In this document: in pieces, positions 43,176-51,476 of the stretch
How the letters are laid out: the number at the start of each line of letters is the position of its first letter
Numbering within the stretch: position 1 is the stretch's first letter
Translations under genes and position numbers: made by a program
Source: Nitrosomonadales bacterium
GTDB lineage: Bacteria; Pseudomonadota; Gammaproteobacteria; Burkholderiales; Gallionellaceae
NCBI GenBank assembly: GCA_016716325.1
Contig: JADJWO010000001.1
Coordinates: forward strand, 1 to 64,000
Length of the DNA stretch: 64,000 nucleotides
Direction: 5' to 3'
Notes under the pieces: model-generated
Databases searched by the model: none
Told to the model about the DNA's origin: nothing
The model's input: only the letters and a program-made list of their open reading frames with translations

Positions 43176-43636
43176 AACGCTACGACGATCTGATCGATGA
43201 GGCGTTGGTCCGCGTGAAAGAGGTCACGCCGTGGGATCTCGGGCGGCGTTTCAGGGCGGGCGACGTGCCGCTGTTGCTCGACATCCGCGAGCCGGGCGAG
43301 TTCGCGCTGTTGCGCATCCCCGGTTCGGTCAACGTGCCGCGCGGCGTGCTGGAACAATCCTGCGAGTGGGATTACGACGAGACGGTGCCGGAACTGGTGC
43401 GCGGACGGGACCGGGAGATCGTGCTGATCTGCCGGTCCGGCAAGCGCTCGGTGCTGGCGGCGGATGTGATGCAGCTGATGGGTTTCTCCAACGTGGTGTC
43501 GCTCAAGCTCGGCATCCGCGGCTGGAACGACGCGGAGCTGCCGATGGAGAACGCACGCGGCGAGGAGGTCGATGCCGATCGTGGTGATGAGCTGCTGGTG
43601 TCGCGGCTGCGACCGGAGCAGCGCAAACCGAAGTGA
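43172..43636 (+). CDS. Rhodanese-like domain protein
   Basis: A 154-residue single-domain rhodanese. The catalytic loop is CRSGKRS (Cys nucleophile), preceded by LLLDIREPGEFALLRIPGSVNVP and followed by LMGFSNVVSLKLGIRGWNDAELP, the standard order. It would carry persulphide sulphur in the cytoplasm. Translation is coupled to rlmD by ATGA overlap. The role in relation to rRNA methylation is unknown. Confidence 0.9.
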   Translation: MKRYDDLIDEALVRVKEVTPWDLGRRFRAGDVPLLLDIREPGEFALLRIPGSVNVPRGVLEQSCEWDYDETVPELVRGRDREIVLICRSGKRSVLAADVMQLMGFSNVVSLKLGIRGWNDAELPMENARGEEVDADRGDELLVSRLRPEQRKPK

Positions 43637-43987
43637 TCAGGCGCGCTTCGGCGTCAGCGCGTTGCCCTCGAAAGAAATCCCTTCCCAGCCGGATCGCAAG
43701 AAGTTGCGGATGTTCTGGTGGTCGCTGCCGTCCGGGTTGCCGAGCACGTCCTTGCGGTAGTAGTCGCCGAAGCAGTGCAGCGTCTGCTGCGGTGTCAGTC
43801 GTTGCAGTTTCGCGAACGAAAATATCTTGCACGAGCCGTTGTTCTGCCCGGCTTCGTTGCGCAATGTGCCGTTGTCGAAGGCGCTCGGGACGAAATCGTA
43901 CAGCGCGTCGATGACCGCAATGGTCTCATTGAATGCGACGCTTTCCGGCGCGTCGTCCAGGTGTTGCAGGAATGATCTCGGTTCCAT
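43637..43987 (-). CDS. HopJ type III effector family protein
   Basis: A 116-residue protein matching the HopJ family: FLQHLDDAPESVAFNETIAVIDALYDFVPSAF, then GQNNGSCKIFSFAKLQ, and CFGDYYRKDVLGNPDGSDHQNIRNF. Despite the name, members are common in free-living bacteria without type III secretion and their role is unknown. ATG 43987 is chosen; an upstream ATG (44044) would overlap a terminator hairpin. It converges with the rhodanese gene at 43636. Confidence 0.85.
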   Translation of the reverse strand: MEPRSFLQHLDDAPESVAFNETIAVIDALYDFVPSAFDNGTLRNEAGQNNGSCKIFSFAKLQRLTPQQTLHCFGDYYRKDVLGNPDGSDHQNIRNFLRSGWEGISFEGNALTPKRA

Positions 43988-44014
43988 ATCCGCTCCGGGT
44001 AAACAAAGTGCAAG

Positions 44015-44040
44015 AAAAAGGCGGCTTGAGCCGCCTTTTT
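44015..44040 (-). terminator. Terminator after the BAX-inhibitor gene
   Basis: AAAAAGGCGGC-TTGA-GCCGCCTTTTT is symmetric with A/T runs on both sides, so it could work in both directions. It lies 20 bases after the stop of the minus-strand gene ending at 44060. Confidence 0.9.
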
Positions 44041-44059
44041 GCATGTCGCATCAGGGATG

Positions 44060-44749
44060 TCAGTCGCGATCGCCCGCGAATGCCATCAGCAGTTGCAACA
44101 GGTTGATGAACAGGTTGTAGATGCTCATGTAGATGCCCAGCGTTGCCATGATGTAGTTGGTCTCGCCGCCATGCACGATGCGGCTGACATCGAACAGGAT
44201 GTAGGCGGAGAAGATCAGCACGGCGATCGCGGAGAGGGCCAGTGACAGCGCGGGGATCTGGAAGAACAGATTGGCCAGCGATGCGACGATCAGCAGGATC
44301 AGTCCGATGAACAGGAATTTGCCCATGAAGCTGAAATCCTTCTTCGTCACCGTGGCGACGATCGCCAGCGAGAAGAAGATGACGCCGGTTCCGCCAGCCG
44401 CCAGTCCGATCAGTTCGGTGCCGTTCTTGAGGTGCAGCGCGAATTGCAGGATCGGGCCGAGCAGTACGCCCGCGACGAAGGTGAAGCCGAGTAGCGCGAC
44501 GATGCCCCACACGCTGTTGCGCAAAGCGGTGACGGCGAACATCATGCCTATCATCGCGCCGAACATCAGCAGCGAGGACATGATCGGGCTTTCCGCCATG
44601 AACGAGAATTCGATGGAAGTGCCGAAGAATGCGCCGATGACCGTCGGGATCATGGTCAGCGCCAGCATCATGTAGGTGTTGCGCAGGACCTTGTTCTGCT
44701 CTGCCGCGATGCTGCCGGTCTGCGTGATGGCCTGTGTCTGGTATTGCAT
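44060..44749 (-). CDS. BAX inhibitor-1 / YccA family membrane protein
   Basis: A 229-residue inner-membrane protein with seven predicted spans, e.g. NTYMMLALTMIPTVIGAFFG, IMSSLLMFGAMIGMMFAVTAL, WGIVALLGFTFVAGVLLGP and LFIGLILLIVASLANLFF. The C-terminal AYILFDVSRIVHGGETNYIMATLGIYMSIYNLFINLLQLL is the family hallmark. E. coli YccA modulates the FtsH protease; YbhL is related. Standard length. It is a single transcription unit closed by a strong terminator. Confidence 0.93.
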   Translation of the reverse strand: MQYQTQAITQTGSIAAEQNKVLRNTYMMLALTMIPTVIGAFFGTSIEFSFMAESPIMSSLLMFGAMIGMMFAVTALRNSVWGIVALLGFTFVAGVLLGPILQFALHLKNGTELIGLAAGGTGVIFFSLAIVATVTKKDFSFMGKFLFIGLILLIVASLANLFFQIPALSLALSAIAVLIFSAYILFDVSRIVHGGETNYIMATLGIYMSIYNLFINLLQLLMAFAGDRD

Positions 44750-44972
44750 GTGTACTCTCCTGAAGTTTAAGGGTGATGCACGTAAAGCTGAGGGATGAGA
44801 CTAGCGAAGTCCGGGAAAAGTTTCAATCGTACGGACAGCAGGGGTATTCGGTGGCGCGGTGGCAGTCGAAAAGCCTCATGTAAGCGGCATTATCATTGGG
44901 TTCTGGCAGTTCGAGAATTGGGCGATGCCCCCAATTGTGCCCCCGAATATTTACCGCTTACCCTCACAACTG

Positions 44973-45191
44973 TCAGCTTGTCGGGGTAGCGCAAAGAGAC
45001 TGCTGCCAAGCAACTACATCGGATTGTCTCCACCGGACTGAGCCTGTGCTGATGGATAGCGGGCGGGGAAATTTCCCTGCTTTTATTAGCCGGTAGATCG
45101 TCGCTCTGCTTAAGCCCGATAATTGTTCAACAGTCTTGCGCGGCAGTAGGTAGTCAACCTCTTGGTTTTTGGGAGCGAGCTTATCCATCAC
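44973..45191 (-). CDS. AlpA-family phage/island transcriptional regulator
   Basis: A 72-residue DNA-binding protein with the MerR-like winged helix of AlpA: LLPRKTVEQLSGLSRATIYRLIKAGKFPRPLSISTGSVRWRQSDVVAWQ. Such proteins activate integrase or excision functions in P4-like elements. Its ATG overlaps the stop of the upstream Rep-like gene. It is the outermost gene at the left end of the island, close to the TGTGCCCCC motifs. Confidence 0.9.
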   Translation of the reverse strand: MMDKLAPKNQEVDYLLPRKTVEQLSGLSRATIYRLIKAGKFPRPLSISTGSVRWRQSDVVAWQQSLCATPTS

Positions 45192-46558
45192 AGACCTCCT
45201 TTCGATGCCTTGATATATGCGGCAGTGGTTTGTTTCGATGCGATGCGTTTTTGCGCTTCCTCGTCGATATTCAAGATCGTGTTGAACTCCTTTGCACGCA
45301 GCCGGACTTTCTCAAGGAGAGCATCTTCCGCAGATAGCCCCAAAAACTCCCCGCTGGTTTGCAGATGACCATAGAGATGGAACAAGAAGCCATCAATCCC
45401 CTCGGCGTAATCGGTGATGCCATTCTTTGCCATGTAGGAAGCAATTGAGCTGGCACCAAGCGCGAATATCCGTTTGTCCTCTGGTAATCGCGTGGCCTTG
45501 AATGACCTTGAAAGGGGGCCACCGTCAGTTTCCCAATCAATCGAGGATAGGTATGCCCAGAGCGGATGAATGGGCCAGCGGGAGCGTGTCTTGTCGTCTG
45601 GGTTGGGGATGGTCAGGCGGAGCCATTCGGTGGCGGCATAGCTCCACAATCCATTCAGGTTAGCTAGCACGCTATCCAGTCGGATAAGGTCATGCTGGGC
45701 TAATGCTTCACGGCGGAATTGGAACTCTACGCGCCAGATGGATTGATTCGATGTCCATCCGGCTGCCGCCCATAGGGGGAGGAGGTCAGCGCGGCCGCTT
45801 TCAAATATTTCCAGCAGCTTGTTATACAGACGACAAGCGACGATCCCACCCAGTCCAACAGTCCAGCCCGTGAACTGCTCGGCAACGGCGTATGCGGCAA
45901 TATTTTTGCCGCGTGTTACCCATGCCTCACGCCTCCAAGATTCCATGTTCTCGTTGGAGACAAAATCTGCGCACAAATCGAGGCGGCTGACGTGGGCCGA
46001 ATCCGTCAATATTCCAAGCTCGTTCAGGATGGCGCGCAGGTGGGCTTCTGCATCCTTGGGGCTGGTGCTGGTCAGATAGCGAGAGGATAGCTTCACATAG
46101 GCCATAGGAAGCCGCTTGGAGGCTCTGGATAGTTGTATGCGGAATGCGCCATCCTCCAGAACGAAGGGGAAGACTGAAGAGCCTTTATCCTTCACCTCGA
46201 AGATATGTCCCGCAATGGAGTATTGGGCCAACGCCTGTTGGTCTGCTTCGGGGTGTTGTGCGAACTGCTTGAGCTTGGTTAAACGATCCTGAACCTCTGG
46301 GAATAGATCGCCCTGATAGGAGAGATACAGGCTATCAATCCCAAACCGTAAGAGCTTGAAGTAGTCAGGATTGCTGTTATAGGGTTCTCTGTTAGTAGGC
46401 AACGAACCCTTGTCCCCCTCGCCGCATTCACGGCTCCCGTCGGTGCCCGCGCAAGCGCGCGCATCCCCGCCGGTATCCGTGAACGCGGCTGCGGCGGCTA
46501 AATGTGAATCACTGCTTTCAGTAAGAGGTGAGCAATCAACGGATGATTTTTTCTGCAT
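45188..46558 (-). CDS. Putative replication-initiation-like protein of an integrative element
   Basis: A 456-residue protein of a type often next to AlpA in small integrative elements. The core FGIDSLYLSYQGDLF and later HVSRLDLCADFV, IACRLYNKLLEIFES and WRVEFQFRREAL are in the order seen in phage/plasmid replication-initiation (RepA/rolling-circle-like) proteins: two conserved blocks with Asp and Tyr residues (RLDLCADF, RLYNK). The N-terminal ~55 residues are low-complexity and may not be translated; an internal start is possible. It overlaps alpA at its 3' end. Function is inferred by resemblance and context only. Confidence 0.6.
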   Translation of the reverse strand: MQKKSSVDCSPLTESSDSHLAAAAAFTDTGGDARACAGTDGSRECGEGDKGSLPTNREPYNSNPDYFKLLRFGIDSLYLSYQGDLFPEVQDRLTKLKQFAQHPEADQQALAQYSIAGHIFEVKDKGSSVFPFVLEDGAFRIQLSRASKRLPMAYVKLSSRYLTSTSPKDAEAHLRAILNELGILTDSAHVSRLDLCADFVSNENMESWRREAWVTRGKNIAAYAVAEQFTGWTVGLGGIVACRLYNKLLEIFESGRADLLPLWAAAGWTSNQSIWRVEFQFRREALAQHDLIRLDSVLANLNGLWSYAATEWLRLTIPNPDDKTRSRWPIHPLWAYLSSIDWETDGGPLSRSFKATRLPEDKRIFALGASSIASYMAKNGITDYAEGIDGFLFHLYGHLQTSGEFLGLSAEDALLEKVRLRAKEFNTILNIDEEAQKRIASKQTTAAYIKASKGGL

Positions 46559-46673
46559 GATAATTTCCTATCCATTGGCGGACATGCAAATGCTTTCCGC
46601 AACGGACACGAACACTAATCACACAGTTAAAGCAGGTCGAAGAAGTGAAATGCGCACTTCACTTCCTTGATTT

Positions 46674-47516
46674 TCAGACTTGGTTTTGATAGGCGCGAAA
46701 TGTGCGCAGCATTCGAGAAAGATTATCCTCGCTGCTGATGCCTTCGATTCCCGCTTCATCGAACATTGAGAGAATCTCTGTGCGGGTTAACGAGCCGTCC
46801 AATAGATTCATGATGTCGAGCATCAGCAATGCGATCCAAGCGCTCCGATGTTTTATCTTTCCCCGCAGCACGGGACTTTGAATGCGGTAAGAAAGATTGT
46901 AGAGAAATCGCGCATCATCATCTGTCTTGAGATCGAGAGATTTGAGTAGACGTTCGCGGAAAGAGGGAATGGATAAAACCAAGCGATCAGTCTGAACTGC
47001 GAGACAAAATGCTTCGTCATCTCCATTTATTGCGCATTGAACAAGGTCGGTAATTCTTCGCCCATGTACCAAGAACGAAATGATGTCGTGAATGCACAGA
47101 AGGAATGCGGTGAGGGCGATTTTTTCCTGATCGGAAAGCTGCGATGAATCTAGTCCGTCGGGAGTATCTGGAATAAGCGGATCGAGAATCGCGTCTAGTT
47201 TCTCAGGTTCATTAACCAAGTTCTCGATGGACTGATTGGCAAACTCGATCTGATCTTCTAGGCTGAGAGTTGTAACAGAATCATTTAGGGCGTTGATTTG
47301 CTCAACAGGCATTAGGGTAGCTAACACCAGTTTTATGATGTTCTGCTTGTCGAGGTAGAGTTGAGGGTAGCCACTTAAACCTGTCTTCTGCGCAAACTCG
47401 GCAATTCTGGGCAGGATTCCACTATCTGCCTGCAAATCAGCAATGAATGCCTCATATTGAGGAACCATCTGCTTTAGCAACTCAGTAGCGAGTTTGGGGG
47501 TGATAGGGATTTTCAT
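46674..47516 (-). CDS. Island protein of unknown function
   Basis: A 280-residue soluble, predominantly helical and acidic protein with no recognised family. Segments of note: LATELLKQMVPQYEAFIADLQAD, ALTAFLLCIHDIISFLVHGRRI and SAWIALLMLDIMNLLDGSLTRTEILSMFDEAGI. No signal peptide, no nucleotide-binding motif. It lies between the Rep-like gene and the RloB gene, with 141 bases to the latter, so it might be a cargo gene or a third member of the defence set. No function is claimed. Confidence 0.65.
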   Translation of the reverse strand: MKIPITPKLATELLKQMVPQYEAFIADLQADSGILPRIAEFAQKTGLSGYPQLYLDKQNIIKLVLATLMPVEQINALNDSVTTLSLEDQIEFANQSIENLVNEPEKLDAILDPLIPDTPDGLDSSQLSDQEKIALTAFLLCIHDIISFLVHGRRITDLVQCAINGDDEAFCLAVQTDRLVLSIPSFRERLLKSLDLKTDDDARFLYNLSYRIQSPVLRGKIKHRSAWIALLMLDIMNLLDGSLTRTEILSMFDEAGIEGISSEDNLSRMLRTFRAYQNQV

Positions 47517-47657
47517 AGCAAATTACTAGGAGGCAGGAGTATATCTACTGTCCGACTGATATTTAGCTAGCACTTGTCTATCAACAATTCATCATTAAAG
47601 TGTTGCGGAAAAATTAGATGAGCAACACACAATAGTTCTACGAGCGAGTATATGGAA

Positions 47658-48287
47658 TCATTCGAGAGGCTTTGGCTCTGTCATCTCTTCAAACGCATCA
47701 ATTAATAGGTGAACCTTTGTGCTGGGATTCAAATTGTTATCATCAACTGCCTCTTTTAGTACCTGGGGACTGGTCTTGCGGGCGAAGGCAAACTTATCAC
47801 CAATAAGTGAGTTGAAAATATTTTCAGCGGCCCCCTTGCAATAGTTATTGAACTCGGGCTCTCTGCGAAGATCTTTGATTAGGTTGTCTGCGGATGAATT
47901 TTTGCCAGAAGATGCGTAAGGTCTCCGGGTTTTTTTGTGGTGCAACACCAGCCAAAATTCGAAACAGGGGTGGGAGTCAATCACTGTAATCTTGTCGGAC
48001 TCTTTCGCTAACGCAATAGCCTCATCAAAATTTTCATGTGAATCGCGGTCAATGACGCAATAAACATGATCAAATTTTTTCTGACGCGACAATGCTTCCT
48101 CAACTATTCCTTTGGGGTCGGTTCGACCGCAGTGTGAGATTTCTACTTTTACATCCGCTCGAAAATGACGAGCAGCTTCTCTCAAATATTGCAAACCTGA
48201 TTTGCTATCTTCGCAAATAGCTAATACCAATGGCTGAGGTTTGTAGCGTGATTTTGAACGGAAAAATGAATCTGAGTTGCGCGCCAT
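47658..48287 (-). CDS. rloB: RloB-family protein (TOPRIM-like, predicted nuclease subunit)
   Basis: A 209-residue RloB-like protein. It starts MARNSDSFFRSKSRYKPQPL, then LAICEDSKSGLQYL (first acidic site), VYCVIDRDSHENF (second acid pair) and HPCFEFWLVLHH, the standard RloB blocks. RloB proteins pair with AAA15 ATPases in restriction-linked and abortive-infection loci (AbiL-like), where a TOPRIM-type domain is thought to cut nucleic acid. Its ATG (48287) is 8 bases after the ATPase stop with AAGGAC as ribosome site, so the pair is one unit. Confidence 0.88.
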   Translation of the reverse strand: MARNSDSFFRSKSRYKPQPLVLAICEDSKSGLQYLREAARHFRADVKVEISHCGRTDPKGIVEEALSRQKKFDHVYCVIDRDSHENFDEAIALAKESDKITVIDSHPCFEFWLVLHHKKTRRPYASSGKNSSADNLIKDLRREPEFNNYCKGAAENIFNSLIGDKFAFARKTSPQVLKEAVDDNNLNPSTKVHLLIDAFEEMTEPKPLE

Positions 48288-48295
48288 GTCAGTCC

Positions 48296-49564
48296 TTAAA
48301 GCAGAGATGGAAGGCCGCGATATTTACCTTCGTAATATCGTTTTTCTACATCTTCACTTTCTCTGCCTTCAAAGTCATGCACAGAGCGAAGTCGAGTTGC
48401 TCCGTTCATGTTGCGCTCTGTGATCCAGAGTTGGTCTCTGCGGAGCAGTTTCGTCTCCATTAGATGTGTGTCATGTGTTGAAAATATCAACTGGGAGGCC
48501 TTATCTTCACGAAGGATTTTCTCTATAAGACGAGCCACGATTTTTGGGTGCAGACTGCTGTCGAGTTCATCTACGATTAAAGTCTTAAGAAGTTCAGTTC
48601 CTGTCATGAGCATCCAAGGGAGAGCGAAACCAATTAGATTTACCGTGCCGTCGGATTCATCAAATACATCAAACGTAGCTTCGCCCAAAGCGGTTTTATG
48701 AGTGAGAGTGGTTTTTGTGTCCTTGAAAATGGAGGAATGAACCTTTTGTCTGTCAGCGGCACTATCCTTCGCCTTGAGCAAGGAGTCCAAGCTATCTATG
48801 GAATCACCAATTTTTTCGATCTTTACATCGGATATAGGTACGTCAAGCTCGTTTAAAAGACTCGATATATAACTTTCAAACTTTAGTGCAGGTACATCTC
48901 TTGCTAGAGCTAAAGCAATACTCGATAAGCGGTTTAAATCACGAGAAACAACACGAACTCCATTGCTCAGGTATGAGAATGGAATTCTTAGTTGCTGTAG
49001 CTCTTCGCTACTGTTGTTTGTAGCTTGAATGATAAATAACTGTCTTGAGCTAGTAAGATTTTTCCATGCTGTATGTACGACCTCTCCGCCTTCTAATGCA
49101 TCTCCGAATTGATACCGATCTCCTGAAGATGGTGTGAAATGTCGGCTAAATAATAGCGTTTCCACTCCTAGTGGATATGAGATAAGCGTTTCCTCAATAA
49201 TCCGATCAGAAGTTGCAGCTAAGCGAAATTCGTAACGTTGATTCTGGGCTATAAAATGAAATTCAAACCGACTTGGCTCAGATGCCAGTTTAGGATCAAA
49301 GCGGAATGGACTGACAGGTAATGGCTCGGAGGTTTCAAGCGTTTCGAGCGCTTTAAAGATACCAAACGCTTTAATTAGATTACTTTTTCCAGATGCATTA
49401 GGGCCATAAATAGCAGCAACTTTTAGCAGATTTGGAATCTTCTCGCCTTTGACTTTGGGCTTTATTACATTTCCTTTTTTGCCCAGTCTGGGTGCCGCGA
49501 CCATTGAAAAGGTCTGTTTTTCGCGAATTGAGCGATAGTTACTGACTGAGAACTCTATTAACAT
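48296..49564 (-). CDS. rloA: AAA15-family (OLD-like) ATPase, RloA type
   Basis: A 422-residue SMC/ABC-like ATPase. N-terminal MLIEFSVSNYRSIREKQTFSM, Walker A IYGPNASGKSNLIKAF, the ABC-signature region NLIGFALPWMLM-like, Walker B LIVDELDSSLHP and the switch His in FSTHDTHLME. This set defines the AAA15 family found in RloA, AbiLi, PARIS AriA and retron Ec78 ATPases, in which an ATPase senses infection and activates a nuclease partner. Here the partner is the RloB gene immediately downstream. The upstream region 49565-49864 is A/T-rich and has no gene that can be supported. Confidence 0.9.
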   Translation of the reverse strand: MLIEFSVSNYRSIREKQTFSMVAAPRLGKKGNVIKPKVKGEKIPNLLKVAAIYGPNASGKSNLIKAFGIFKALETLETSEPLPVSPFRFDPKLASEPSRFEFHFIAQNQRYEFRLAATSDRIIEETLISYPLGVETLLFSRHFTPSSGDRYQFGDALEGGEVVHTAWKNLTSSRQLFIIQATNNSSEELQQLRIPFSYLSNGVRVVSRDLNRLSSIALALARDVPALKFESYISSLLNELDVPISDVKIEKIGDSIDSLDSLLKAKDSAADRQKVHSSIFKDTKTTLTHKTALGEATFDVFDESDGTVNLIGFALPWMLMTGTELLKTLIVDELDSSLHPKIVARLIEKILREDKASQLIFSTHDTHLMETKLLRRDQLWITERNMNGATRLRSVHDFEGRESEDVEKRYYEGKYRGLPSLL

Positions 49565-49864
49565 GTAAAAAAAATGCAGTTGTTTGTGGGAATGTCGCTA
49601 AATATAGCGCATATTTTTATCTTGGTGCATTTTTTTTGCAACTGGGGGAGCTTGAGGCGGCGAGCGTCAGCGGAGATGTTAATGGTCATCTTATGGGAAC
49701 CAGAGAGATTGCTATCTGACAGAGCTGTGCGAAATATGTACTGGATGCTGAATATAAATATTACTAAAAGAGCATTTTGAAAATTCTGAAGTAACTATGA
49801 GTCAATCGTTCGGCGCGGCAAGTGGGGGCGCTGGTCTATAGATGTCAGATATAAGTAGGGGTTG
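49565..49864. other. A/T-rich spacer between integrase and RloA genes
   Basis: No supportable gene; short frames only. It should hold the rloA promoter and end of the integrase transcript. Confidence 0.5.
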
Positions 49865-51109
49865 TCATGCGCGTAAAGGTATCACTTTCGCACCCGCTTC
49901 AGCTTGGTCGAGATAGTTGGCCCACTGCTGCATGACCCCTTTGCGTTCCTCAAAGTACGAAGTGCGCACATAAGCCGCCGCCGTTTGATTAACTAGCGCA
50001 TGAGATAGCATCGCTTCTAGCACCTCCCATCGGTGGCCCATTTCACCAAGTATTGAACGAGCCAGACTTCTAAAGCCGTGCCCTGTCATCTGGCCTTTGT
50101 AGCCGATGGTTTCGATGATTTTCAATATGGTGTTTTCGCTGATTACCTTGCCCTGTTGGTTTCGGTTGGGAAATACATATTCGCCGTGGCCGGTAAGGGG
50201 GTATAGGTCACGCAGTATTTTCACGGCTTGCGCGCATAGTGGGACTGCATGATCTTTGCGTTTGTCGCCTTTGCCTTTGCGCCCGACCTGTTCCGCCGGA
50301 ATAATCCAGCAGCCAGCATCGAGATCGAAATCCTCCCACTTGGAATAGCGCACCTCACTGGTTCGAGTGGCGGTCAGCATCAGCAAGCGGAAGGCGGATA
50401 TGGCAATCGGAGAAACTTTGTCCAAGTTTTGATAGGCGGTTACCGCCCTCAAAAAATCAGGCAGTTTATCGGTGGAGATACAGGCAAAGCTTTCAGTCTT
50501 GGGGCGATCTGCCAGAGCGATGCGAACATCGGCGGGATTGATTCGAGCGCGCCCGGTTGCTATTGCGTATTTGAATGTCGTGCTAATCGTTTGTAATAGG
50601 CGGTCGCGTGTTTCATGGATACCCAGTTTCTCCATGTCGCGCATTATTTTCATAATGTCCATCGGCTCAATTTCGGTAATCGGTTTGTCGCCTATGGTTG
50701 CCATCGCGTATTTTTCCAAATTACCTAGCCATTGCTTTGCGTGGCCTTCTGTCCATATCGGGGATTTTACTTTGTGAAATTCGGTGGCGAGGTTTCGGAA
50801 GCTGTTTTCGGCAATCTCCAATACTTTCTGCTTTTCTTGTTTCGTCGCTTGTTTGATAGCGCTGGGGTCGGCATCGTTAGCCAATAGCCTGCGGGCATCT
50901 TCACGGCGGGTGCGGGCATCGGCTAGGCCGGTGTCAGGATAGACACCCAAGGCAAGTCGCTTTTCCTTGCCGCCAAAACGATACTTGAGTCGCCAGTATT
51001 TTGAACCGTTCGGCATTACCTCAAGATACATGCCCCCGCCGTCCGACATTTTGTAGGGCTTAACTTCGGGCTTGGCCTTCTTGATGGCGACTTCGGTTAG
51101 TTTGCTCAT
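49865..51109 (-). CDS. P4-type tyrosine integrase
   Basis: A 414-residue integrase with N-terminal DUF4102 arm-binding domain (LTEVAIKKAKPEVKPYKMSDGGGMYLEV, RLALGVYPDTGLADAR), a core-binding domain, and the catalytic domain with Arg in TATRTSEVRYSKW, His-x-x-Arg in TGHGFRSLAR, His in MLSHAL and Tyr in AAYVRTSY. All catalytic residues are present, so it is likely active. It starts 178 bases from the 3' end of tRNA-Ser, the usual position for integrases targeting tRNA genes. Confidence 0.93.
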   Translation of the reverse strand: MSKLTEVAIKKAKPEVKPYKMSDGGGMYLEVMPNGSKYWRLKYRFGGKEKRLALGVYPDTGLADARTRREDARRLLANDADPSAIKQATKQEKQKVLEIAENSFRNLATEFHKVKSPIWTEGHAKQWLGNLEKYAMATIGDKPITEIEPMDIMKIMRDMEKLGIHETRDRLLQTISTTFKYAIATGRARINPADVRIALADRPKTESFACISTDKLPDFLRAVTAYQNLDKVSPIAISAFRLLMLTATRTSEVRYSKWEDFDLDAGCWIIPAEQVGRKGKGDKRKDHAVPLCAQAVKILRDLYPLTGHGEYVFPNRNQQGKVISENTILKIIETIGYKGQMTGHGFRSLARSILGEMGHRWEVLEAMLSHALVNQTAAAYVRTSYFEERKGVMQQWANYLDQAEAGAKVIPLRA

Positions 51110-51122
51110 GATTGCACCTCAC

Positions 51123-51172
51123 TGGGGGCATAAATTATTACGTCTGGGGGCATAAGTGTATTTTGTGCCCCC
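51123..51172. repeat. GGGGGCA / TGTGCCCCC iterons at the right island end
   Basis: TGGGGGCATAA at 51123-51133 and 51145-51155 are direct copies; TGTGCCCCC at 51164-51172 is the inverse. The same motif is at 44925-44934 (ATGCCCCCAA) and 44936-44947 (TGTGCCCCCGAA). The position upstream of the integrase start suggests arm-type binding sites or an integrase operator. Confidence 0.6.
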
Positions 51173-51215
51173 AAATGATGCAAGCTTGCGTGAGAATGGG
51201 TGAGCGCGATAGGCA

Positions 51216-51251
51216 ATAAAAAACCCGCTAAAGCTATGCGCAGTGCGGGTT
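51216..51251 (-). terminator. Terminator after tRNA-Ser
   Basis: On the minus strand AACCCGC ... GCGGGTT with a 16-base loop, then TTTTTTATT. It starts 36 bases after the tRNA 3' end. Confidence 0.85.
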
Positions 51252-51286
51252 TATGAGTCTTTGTGAGACTCGGTGCTACAGTGTCT

Positions 51287-51376
51287 TGGCGGAAGCGGTG
51301 AGATTCGAACTCACGGAGGGGTTAAGCCCTCGCTGGTTTTCAAGACCAGTGCCTTCAACCACTCGGCCACGCTTCC
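51287..51376 (-). tRNA. tRNA-Ser (anticodon TGA)
   Basis: A 90-nt class II tRNA with encoded CCA. Acceptor arms GGAAGCG / CGCTTCC pair, the anticodon arm is CTGGTCT-TGA-AAACCAG, there is a long variable arm (GAGGGCTTAACCCCTC), and the T arm contains GTTCGAATC. It decodes UCA-type serine codons. Confidence 0.96.
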
Positions 51377-51417
51377 ATTCTTAATAAAGTGCCGGAACTG
51401 CAACGAACGGCGGTTTT

Positions 51418-51453
51418 GGCTACGACATAACCTGAAGGTTAGTCTGCGCCGCC
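51418..51453. repeat. Diverged copy of the 75-bp repeat unit beside tRNA-Ser
   Basis: GGCTACGACATAACCTGAAG... then GTTAGTCTGCGCCGCC matches the 75-bp unit near proB. Its hairpin is AACCT-GA-AGGTT instead of AACTTGC-TAC-GCAAGTT, so the arm sequence has changed while pairing is kept. Confidence 0.8.
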
Positions 51454-51476
51454 ACAAGCCGCTGCGCGGCGTGTGG

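Larger units (their letters stand above)
44925..51172. mobile_element. Putative integrative island (AlpA-Rep-unknown-RloB-AAA15-integrase)
   Basis: All six genes are on the minus strand and have lower G+C than neighbours. A P4-type integrase is next to tRNA-Ser and an AlpA-like regulator and Rep-like protein are at the far end, the common layout of small integrative elements with a defence cargo. The motif TGTGCCCCC / GGGGGCA occurs twice at the left (44925-44947) and three times at the right (51123-51172). No direct copy of the tRNA 3' end was found at the left, so exact att sites remain open. The left gap 44750-44972 otherwise shows nothing. Confidence 0.7.

Noticed and set aside
43637..43987. 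Evidence for type III secretion from the HopJ-family gene
   Set aside because: The family is widespread in non-pathogens and no secretion genes are in the window.
44750..44972. Direct copy of the tRNA-Ser 3' end as left attachment site
   Set aside because: No stretch resembling the tRNA 3' end was found by eye; only the TGTGCCCCC motifs are shared.
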